Of a stretch of DNA of 64,000 nucleotides, positions 58,342 to 64,000 are shown one piece after another. The position numbers and the translations under genes were made by a program. This stretch comes from Humibacillus xanthopallidus (GTDB lineage: Bacteria > Actinomycetota > Actinomycetes > Actinomycetales > Dermatophilaceae): positions 62,001-126,000 of the forward strand of contig NZ_VFQF01000002.1 of NCBI RefSeq assembly GCF_006717145.1, given 5' to 3'. The notes under the pieces were generated by a model. It was given only the letters and a program-made list of their open reading frames with translations, was not told where the DNA came from and searched no databases. How positions within the stretch are numbered: the first letter of the stretch is position 1; each line of letters opens with the position of its first letter.

Positions 58342-59913
58342 CTAGGTCGCGCTGCCGGCCTCGCGGATGTGGCGTGGCACCTGCTGCTCCGGGTGCGGCT
58401 CGTCGCCGACCTCCTTCTGCGCCAGCCACATCCGAGCCTCGAGGTCGTCGCGCACCGCGGCGTAGGCCGGGTCGTCGGCCACGTTGACGAGCTCTTCGGG
58501 GTCGGCCTCGAGGTCGTAGAGCTCCCACTCCTGCGCGAAGCGCCGGTCCGAGCAGCCCGGCAGCCCCAGCCCGTCGTTGTAGAAGAAGATCAGGGTGTAG
58601 CGGTGCGTGCGGTAGCCGTAGTGCGCCCCGACCTGGTGGCTGCGGTCGTCGTGCATCCAGTAGCGGTAGTAGAAGCCCTCGGACTCCCCTCGCCTGTCTC
58701 CATCCCGGTCCCGGTCGCTCTCTCGATCGGCTTGCGCCTCAGCCGTGCCCGTGAGCTCGCCCCAGAACGACCGCCCCTGCATGCGGTCCGGCACCTCGAC
58801 CCCGGCGGCCTCGAGGAGGGTCGGTGCGATGTCGACGTTCGTCACGATGCGGTTCGTCGCCTGCCCGGCCGGGACGGCTCGGGGATAGGACAGCACGAAG
58901 GGCATCCGGATCGACTCCTCGTACATGAAGCGCTTGTCGAACCAGCCGTGGTCGCCGAGGAAGAAGCCCTGGTCGGAGGAGTAGATGACGATCGTGTCGT
59001 CGAGCTCGCCCCGGTCGGCGAGCCATGAGGTCAGTCGCCCGACGTTGTCGTCGACGGAGGCGACGCACGCGAGGTAGTCCTCCATGTAGCGCTGGTACTT
59101 CCACAGCGCCTCCTCGTCCGGTGAGAGGCCTTGCGGCACAGGCTGCTTGAGGTCCTCGGCCGTGAGGTGGTCGGCGACACGCATGGCTGCCCGGCGCGCG
59201 GTGTCCGAGCGGCCCGCGAGGTCGTCGGTGAACGTCGCGGGCACGGGGATCGGAGCGCCCCCGAGAGGGCCGTCGGCGGCATACAGCCCGGCGTGGGCGG
59301 CGTCGGGCTCCCACGGACGGTGCGGCGCCTTGTGCCAGACGAGCACGCACCAGGGATCACCACCGCCGAGCGACTCCACCCAGTCGATGGCGAGGTCGGT
59401 GATGAGGTCGGTCGCGTAGCCGGGCTCGACGCGCAGCCCGTCGGGCGAGCGGAAGCGCGGGTCGTGGTACTCGCCCTGGTCGATGAGGGCGTCCCACCGG
59501 TCGAAGCCCTGCGGGTCGTGCTCGACGCCGTCGGTCGATCCCTGGCCCATGTGCCACTTGCCGACGAAGGCCGTGCGGTAGCCCGCCTCGCGCAGCGCCG
59601 TGACGAAGGTCGGCTGCGAGGCGTCGATGAAGGTGTCGAGGGTCGTCACGCCGTTGACGTGGCTGTAGGTGCCGGTGAGGATGGACGCCCGGCTCGGCGC
59701 GCACAACGAGTTCGTCGCGAAGAGGTTGTCGAGGCGCGCGCCGGCCGTCGCGATGGCGTCGATGTGCGGCGTGCGGTTGACGACCGACCCGTAGGTGCCG
59801 ATGGCGTGAGCCGCGTGGTCGTCGCTCAGGAGGAAGACGATGTTGGGCCCGCGCGGCGGGTCCACCGCCGTCGGCTCCGTCGATCGGGATGGCTCGCCTG
59901 TCGTCGCGCTCAC
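58342..59913 (-). CDS. Type I sulfatase
   Basis: 523 residues. NIVFLLSDDHAAHAIGTYG holds the metal-binding Asp pair (31-32), and LCAPSRASILTG carries the CxPSR sulfatase signature with Cys71, the residue converted to formylglycine. FVGKWHMGQG and IVIYSSDQGFFLGDHGWFDKRFMYEESIRMPFVL hold further active-site residues. There is no signal peptide, so it is cytoplasmic unless the start is wrong. Acts on an unknown sulfate ester. It needs a formylglycine-generating enzyme encoded elsewhere. Confidence 0.92.
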   Translation of the reverse strand: MSATTGEPSRSTEPTAVDPPRGPNIVFLLSDDHAAHAIGTYGSVVNRTPHIDAIATAGARLDNLFATNSLCAPSRASILTGTYSHVNGVTTLDTFIDASQPTFVTALREAGYRTAFVGKWHMGQGSTDGVEHDPQGFDRWDALIDQGEYHDPRFRSPDGLRVEPGYATDLITDLAIDWVESLGGGDPWCVLVWHKAPHRPWEPDAAHAGLYAADGPLGGAPIPVPATFTDDLAGRSDTARRAAMRVADHLTAEDLKQPVPQGLSPDEEALWKYQRYMEDYLACVASVDDNVGRLTSWLADRGELDDTIVIYSSDQGFFLGDHGWFDKRFMYEESIRMPFVLSYPRAVPAGQATNRIVTNVDIAPTLLEAAGVEVPDRMQGRSFWGELTGTAEAQADRESDRDRDGDRRGESEGFYYRYWMHDDRSHQVGAHYGYRTHRYTLIFFYNDGLGLPGCSDRRFAQEWELYDLEADPEELVNVADDPAYAAVRDDLEARMWLAQKEVGDEPHPEQQVPRHIREAGSAT

Positions 59914-59964
59914 CCCGCCACGCTAGACGCCACCCCCGCAGCGGGTCGAGGTATGCCGCCCGGC

Positions 59965-60060
59965 CCGGTCGCCCGGCACGCGCACTCCCCGGTCGCCCGG
60001 CACGCGCACTCCCCGGTCGCCCGGCACGCACACTCCCCGGTCACCCGGCGCGCGCACCTC
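59965..60060. repeat. 24-bp tandem repeat, four units
   Basis: Four units of a 24-bp sequence beginning CCGGTCGCCCGGCACGCG, at 59965, 59989, 60013 and 60037, the last two slightly diverged. It occupies the first part of the 307-bp divergent gap between the sulfatase and K+ channel genes, next to a family C hairpin; I see no gene in this gap. Confidence 0.85.
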
Positions 60061-60075
60061 CCGCACGGCCCCCAT

Positions 60076-60147
60076 CCCCAATCGAAAGAGCACTCCGTCG
60101 GGTCCTTGAAGATTTGAACACCCGACGGAGTGCTCTTTCGATTGGGG
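60076..60147. repeat. Repeat family C, perfect 28-bp hairpin
   Basis: The left arm 60076-60103, starting CCCCAATCGAAAGAGCACTC, is perfectly complementary to 60120-60147 across a 16-nt AT-rich loop. The arm is the same core that is repeated four times in tandem at 23491-23602. It lies 73 bp before the K+ channel start, in a divergent rather than a convergent gap, which argues against a simple terminator role. Confidence 0.92.
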
Positions 60148-60220
60148 GGCAGGGTGATCGCGGCGCGCCTATTGTTCGAGGCGAGGGCCGTCGGCCGAGT
60201 CGCAGCGAGGAGGGCACGCG

Positions 60221-61138
60221 ATGGTGGAGGACGAGGGTTCCGGTGCATCGGAGCACTCCACGCGTGCCGATCCTCGCGGTCGCACGGGCGGGCTGGGCAG
60301 GATGTTCCACGACCCGCCGAGGATGCTCGACCGGTTCGAGCTCGTGCTGCTCTTCGTCCTGGCGACGATCGCCGTGCAGGGTCTCGTCGACGTGCGCGGG
60401 TCGGTCTTCGCCGAGCTCTTCGCGCACGCGATCACCGGTCTCGCCCTCGTCGCTGCCGTGCGCGCCTCCGGCACGCGCCGTCGGTGGCGTCGCGCAGCCG
60501 ACGTGCTCGTCGTCGTCATCCTCGTCATCAGCGTCGCGACGGTGACGTGGCGCCGTGAGGAAGGCACTCTGGCCGTGCCGCCCGAGACGACCTGGCTCAT
60601 CGCAGCGGCGATCACGCCGGTGCTCATCGCCCGACGAGTGCTCCAGCACACCGTCGTCACCCTGCAGACGATCATGGGCTCGGTTGCGGCCTACCTGCAG
60701 ATCGCCGTCGCCTACGCGTTCCTCTTCCAGACCATCGACGCCTTCACGTCCTCGCAGCCCTTCTTCGGCAAGGAGGTGTCGACGACGGTCTACATGTACT
60801 TCAGCCTCGTCACCATCTCCACGGTCGGCTTCGGCGACTTCGTCGCGGTGACGAGCCTCGGTCGGCTCGCCTCCGGCAGCGAGGCGGTCATCGGGCAGGT
60901 CTTCCTCGTGACCTTCGTCGCCCTCATCGTGTCGCGCTTCGCAGCCGCCATGCCGCTGGGGCGCGGCGCTCGGGGGCAGGCGCAGCCGGACGAGCCCGAG
61001 CCACCGCGCACGCTGCAGGAGGCGATGAGCCCCACCCAGTCCGAACCACCCCCACCTCCCGACCCCGACCGCCCCGAACACGCAAACCGCCCCGACCCGT
61101 CGGACCGGCCGGGCTCCGGAGCTCTCGGAGGCGGCTGA
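60221..61138 (+). CDS. Two-pore-domain-type (ion_trans_2) potassium channel
   Basis: 305 residues. A first bundle of helices (FELVLLFVLATIAVQGL, HAITGLALVAAV, AADVLVVVILVISVATV) precedes a pore module: LQIAVAYAFLFQTI, a pore helix and the filter TISTVGFGDF, then FLVTFVALIVSRF. TVGFGD is a normal K+ selectivity filter. The cytoplasmic C-terminus is Pro-rich and disordered with no RCK domain, so gating is unknown. ATG 60221 has GAGGAGGG. Confidence 0.9.
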   Translation: MVEDEGSGASEHSTRADPRGRTGGLGRMFHDPPRMLDRFELVLLFVLATIAVQGLVDVRGSVFAELFAHAITGLALVAAVRASGTRRRWRRAADVLVVVILVISVATVTWRREEGTLAVPPETTWLIAAAITPVLIARRVLQHTVVTLQTIMGSVAAYLQIAVAYAFLFQTIDAFTSSQPFFGKEVSTTVYMYFSLVTISTVGFGDFVAVTSLGRLASGSEAVIGQVFLVTFVALIVSRFAAAMPLGRGARGQAQPDEPEPPRTLQEAMSPTQSEPPPPPDPDRPEHANRPDPSDRPGSGALGGG

Positions 61139-61141
61139 GCA

Positions 61142-62140
61142 TCAGGTCGTCGTGCCGACCTCGATGCGCTCACCCACCGAGCGCTCCACGACGATGTCGA
61201 TGTTGGGGGGCAGCTGGGCGCTGAGGTCTGCCATCAGGCTCGAGATGGGCGGCAGGTCGCCCGGCGCGGACACGTGGATGATCGCGGTGAAGCCCTGGTT
61301 GTCGACCTCGACGACCTCGGCTCCGGGCACCGACGAGATCCACCGCTCTGACACCTTCGCGACCCGGTCGTCCAGCTGCGCGTAGGCGTAGCCGAGCGTG
61401 GTGTTGACGACGAGCGGCACGATCACGAGCAGGACGAGCAAGCCCAGGGTCACCTGCGTCGAGCGCCGCGACCGGCCTGCGCGCTCGCCTGCCTCGGTCG
61501 TGTAGCCGAGGCCCGTGAAGACGATGCTGCCGGCGAAGACGAGCGCGAGGAAGTTCGAGAGGAAGAGCACGAGCGCCCCGAAGGCGAGGCCGAGCTCACC
61601 CTCGCCCAGGCTGATGCCGACGACCCCGAGGGGCGGCACGAGGGAGATCGAGATCGCCACGCCCGGCAGGATCGCGGCGACGTCACGGCGCGCGAGCGCG
61701 ATGGCCCCGGCGAGGCCCGTGGCGAGCGCGGCCACGAGGTCGACGAGTCGCGGGCTCGTGCGGCCGGCGATCTGGCTGTTCTCGAGCAGCACGGTCGTGC
61801 TCGGGACGACGAGCGAGAAGAGCAGCCCGATGGCGATGACTGCAAGGGCACCGAGGACGACGAACTTCACGCCGCCGGTTCTCTCGCGCTTCACGAGGGC
61901 GAGCGCTGTGCCCATGATCGGGGTCGAGAGCGGGGCGATGATCATCGCCCCGATGACGGTCGCGGTGGAGTCGGCGATGATGCCGGCGCAGGCGATGCAC
62001 GCTGCGAGCACGAGCATCGTCCAGAAGGCCGAACGCTTGGCCCGGACGTCGCCCTCGTTGAGGTCGAGCTCGGAGGTCAGCTCGTCGAGGGTCCGCCGCT
62101 GGTTGTCCGGGAGCACCCGTGCCCTGAGTCCGATGTCCAT
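61142..62140 (-). CDS. DUF389 membrane protein
   Basis: 332 residues. An N-terminal soluble part is followed by about six helices with the family signatures SAFWTMLVLAACIACAGIIADSTATVIGAMIIAPLSTPIMG and LPGVAISISLVPPLGVVGISL. The C-terminal 80 residues form an extramembrane domain (VEVDNQGFTAIIHVS). DUF389 proteins are of unknown function. It converges on the K+ channel gene with 3 bp between their stops. ATG 62140. Confidence 0.9.
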   Translation of the reverse strand: MDIGLRARVLPDNQRRTLDELTSELDLNEGDVRAKRSAFWTMLVLAACIACAGIIADSTATVIGAMIIAPLSTPIMGTALALVKRERTGGVKFVVLGALAVIAIGLLFSLVVPSTTVLLENSQIAGRTSPRLVDLVAALATGLAGAIALARRDVAAILPGVAISISLVPPLGVVGISLGEGELGLAFGALVLFLSNFLALVFAGSIVFTGLGYTTEAGERAGRSRRSTQVTLGLLVLLVIVPLVVNTTLGYAYAQLDDRVAKVSERWISSVPGAEVVEVDNQGFTAIIHVSAPGDLPPISSLMADLSAQLPPNIDIVVERSVGERIEVGTTT

Positions 62141-62216
62141 GGCGTCAGTGTGTCGGAGCGGGGTCGGCCCGGCATGGGGTTCACGCGGTGGCGCCGATCC
62201 GTCCTAGCATCCGGGA

Positions 62217-62747
62217 ATGCCCGTTCGCCAGGTCCGTGACGCCACCGCCGCCGATGCGCGGGCGTGCACGGGCATCTACGCCCCCTACGTCACCGACACC
62301 GCCGTCACCTTCGAGGCGGACCCGCCGAGCGTGCCGGAGATGGCGCTGCGTATCGAGGGCGCCCAGCGTCGCCACGCCTGGCTCGTCCTCGAGGAGGACG
62401 GCGAGGTCGTCGGCTACGCGTACGCCGGGCCGTTCAAGGAGCGAGCAGCCTACCGCTGGTCGTGCGAGGTGTCGGTCTACCTCGCGCCCACCCGGCACGG
62501 CACCGGCGGCGGGCGCGCGCTCTACGAGGCCCTGCTCGCACGGCTGACCGAGCGCGGCTATCGCATGGCGGCCGCTGGGATGACACAGCCCAACGAGGCC
62601 AGCGCCCGGTTGCACGCGGCGCTGGGCTTCGAGCCGGTCGGCACCTTCCGCGCCGTGGGCTGGAAGCACGGCGCCTGGCGTGACGTCACGTGGGTCCAGC
62701 GGCCCCTCCGCGACGCGACCGCCGCCCCGGGCGCCGACCCCACCTGA
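62217..62747 (+). CDS. GNAT acetyltransferase (phosphinothricin-acetyltransferase-like)
   Basis: 176 residues. VRDATAADARACTGIYAPYVTDTAVTFEADPPSVPEMALRI, EVVGYAYAGPFKERAAYRWSCEVSVYLAPTRHGTGGGRALYEALLARL and QPNEASARLHAALGFEPVGTFRAVGWKHGAWRDVTWVQRPL match the PAT/YncA group, which acetylates amino groups of phosphinothricin, methionine derivatives or similar amino acids. The acetyl-CoA loop reads RHGTGGG. ATG 62217. Confidence 0.92.
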   Translation: MPVRQVRDATAADARACTGIYAPYVTDTAVTFEADPPSVPEMALRIEGAQRRHAWLVLEEDGEVVGYAYAGPFKERAAYRWSCEVSVYLAPTRHGTGGGRALYEALLARLTERGYRMAAAGMTQPNEASARLHAALGFEPVGTFRAVGWKHGAWRDVTWVQRPLRDATAAPGADPT

Positions 62748-62758
62748 CGCATACGCCA

Positions 62759-62898
62759 AGAAGTGGCCACTCGAAGTCGAGTGGCCACTTCTGGTCGGGT
62801 CCTCGAAGTCGAATGGCCAGTTCTCGTCGGGTCATCCCTGTCGAGTGGCCACTTCTCGTCGGGTCCTGCCTGTCGAGTGGCCACTTCTCGACGGGTCA
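62759..62898. repeat. Repeat family D: 34-bp palindrome and four 32-bp units
   Basis: AGAAGTGGCCACTCGA (62759-62774) and its perfect complement (62777-62792) form a tight palindrome with a 2-nt centre. From 62776 a 32-bp unit (GTCGAGTGGCCACTTCTCG, then TCGGGTC and a variable six) recurs at 62808, 62840 and 62872. The last unit contains the stop codon of the downstream convergent enzyme (62896-62898). Confidence 0.92.
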
Positions 62899-63966
62899 GG
62901 TGAGGGTGGGGTAGTCCGTGTAGCCCTCGGCGCCGCCGCCGTAGAAGGTCGCCTGGTTCGGCTCGTTGAGCGGGGCGCCCTCTCGCCACCGGCGCACGAG
63001 GTCGGGGTTGGCGAGGAACTCGCGACCCACCGCGACGAGGTCGCCGAGGTCGCGCTCGAGGATGTCCTCGACGTCGGCCAGCTGGGTCACCGAGCCGAAG
63101 CCCGTGTTGAGGATGACCGGGCCGTCGAAGCGCTTGCGCAGGTGGCGGACGAGGTCGGACTCCGGGTCGCCGAGGATGCTGAGGTAGGCGAGCCCGAGCG
63201 GAGCAATGCCCTCGACGAGCGCCTCGTAGGTCGCGGCGGTGTCGGCCTCGTCCTGCTCGAGCACGCCCTGGATGTTGTGCGACGGCGAGATGCGGATGCC
63301 GACGCGGTCTGCGCCGATCGCCTCTGCGACGGCCGTGGTGATCTCGACCGTGAGGCGCGCCCGGTTCTCCGGGGAGCCGCCGTAGGCGTCGGTGCGCTGG
63401 TTGCTCGACGGGGCGAGGAACTGGTGGGGGAGGTAGCCGTTGGCCGCGTGCACCTCGACGCCGTCGAGGCCCGCAGCCACGGCCTGGCGAGCAGCGTGCA
63501 CGAACTCGGCGACGAGGGAGGGGATCTCGTCGGTCTCAAGCGCGCGCGGCGTGGCGAAGTCCTGCTGCCCGCTCGGCGTGACGATCTGGCCCGCCGCGGC
63601 GATGGCGCTCGGGGCGACGCTCTCGAGACCGTTCTTGTTGTCAGGGTGCGCGATGCGGCCCGCGTGCATCAGCTGCACGACGACGTGCCCGCCGCCCGCG
63701 TGCACGGCGTCCGCCACGAGGCGCCACCCGGCGACCTGCTCGTCGGAGTGGACGCCGGGGGTGTCGAGGTAGCCCTGGCCGACAGCGCTCGGCTGCGTTC
63801 CCTCGGTGATGATGAGACCGGCGCTCGCGCGCTGGCCGTAGTACGTCGCGTTCAGCTCGGTCGGCGCCTGGCCCTCGCCCGCGCGGTTGCGCGTCAGGGG
63901 GGCCATGACGAACCGCTGGGGAAGGTCCCAGCGGCCGATGCGGATGCTCTCGAAGGCCTTGGACAC
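62896..63966 (-). CDS. Old Yellow Enzyme-family alkene reductase
   Basis: 356 residues of FMN-dependent TIM barrel. RFVMAPLTRNRA and VVVQLMHAGRIAHP give the FMN and substrate contacts (HAGR), NGYLPHQFLAPSSNQRTDAYGGSPENRARLTVEI is the conserved centre, and LNTGFGSV and VAVGREFLANPDLVRR bind the phosphate. It reduces activated C=C bonds with NAD(P)H, often for stress or xenobiotic handling. GTG 63966 has AAGGAG. The stop lies in a family D repeat. Confidence 0.93.
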   Translation of the reverse strand: MSKAFESIRIGRWDLPQRFVMAPLTRNRAGEGQAPTELNATYYGQRASAGLIITEGTQPSAVGQGYLDTPGVHSDEQVAGWRLVADAVHAGGGHVVVQLMHAGRIAHPDNKNGLESVAPSAIAAAGQIVTPSGQQDFATPRALETDEIPSLVAEFVHAARQAVAAGLDGVEVHAANGYLPHQFLAPSSNQRTDAYGGSPENRARLTVEITTAVAEAIGADRVGIRISPSHNIQGVLEQDEADTAATYEALVEGIAPLGLAYLSILGDPESDLVRHLRKRFDGPVILNTGFGSVTQLADVEDILERDLGDLVAVGREFLANPDLVRRWREGAPLNEPNQATFYGGGAEGYTDYPTLT

Positions 63967-64000
63967 GGGCCAGCTCCTTGGGGGTCGGAAGTTCTTGGTG

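Noticed and set aside
62776-62898. CRISPR array
   Set aside because: The 32-bp units are contiguous with near-identical internal sequence and no true spacers.
1-64000. Prophage, integrative element or transposon
   Set aside because: No integrase, transposase, structural phage gene, tRNA-associated direct repeat or shift in base composition is visible.

Overview
The window is a high-GC (about 70% or more G+C by eye), gene-dense stretch of an actinobacterial chromosome. F420-type oxidoreductases, an HspR-like regulator beside Hsp20, a Rv0958/Rv0959-like ATPase and VWA pair, a GH76 mannanase, actinobacterial-style narGHJI and frequent GTG starts fit an aerobic or facultative Actinomycetota, most likely Micrococcales (Intrasporangiaceae-like). 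That placement is inference. I see no rRNA, tRNA, CRISPR array, transposase or phage gene.

Layout. 1-3.2 kb: the end of a LuxR regulator and a run of small membrane-protein genes. 3.3-5.8 kb: dodecin, HspR-like MerR regulator, Hsp20 and a methyltransferase, with three hairpins. 5.9-19.4 kb: a nitrate/nitrite respiration island with a SufR-like regulator, DUF2249 protein, a very long membrane-anchored NirK-type copper nitrite reductase, hemerythrin, narGHJI, narK and tatA. Nitrate would be imported by NarK, reduced to nitrite by NarGHI on the cytoplasmic side, and nitrite to NO by the extracytoplasmic NirK domains. No NO reductase is in the window. 19.4-29 kb: cupin, epimerase, MerR-controlled FAD oxidoreductase, DGPF (YCII) protein, secreted protein, lipoprotein hydrolase, GH76 mannanase and an ECF42-type sigma factor. 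29-34 kb: a MazG-DUF429 fusion and an ATPase/VWA pair. 34-45.8 kb: accessory enzymes, including a flavoprotein operon with a cyanobacterial-type acyl-ACP reductase homologue, a frameshifted AlkX-like gene, MddA and a second DGPF protein. 45.9-52 kb: an esterase, F420-type oxidoreductases and an acyl-CoA synthetase, suggesting lipid or terpenoid catabolism. 52-57.3 kb: a moxR-DUF58-VWA-VWA operon and an S1C protease. 57.4-64 kb: CHAD protein, sulfatase, K+ channel, DUF389 protein, GNAT and Old Yellow Enzyme.

Three patterns stand out beyond the genes. (1) The word GTATGCC/GGCATAC recurs about fifty times by eye, in and between genes and on both strands, and shapes Tyr and Ala codon choice. (2) Several families of long, near-perfect hairpin or tandem repeats sit in intergenic gaps: family A (three copies), B (two copies whose stems covary), C (tandem in one place, a perfect hairpin in another) and D (32-bp units); a related-looking hairpin lies inside a coding region, and two genes have stop codons inside repeats. 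(3) The two unlinked DGPF genes share an identically spaced promoter-like element, TGTCGA-N17-CGACGT, which fits control by the ECF42 sigma factor encoded between them.
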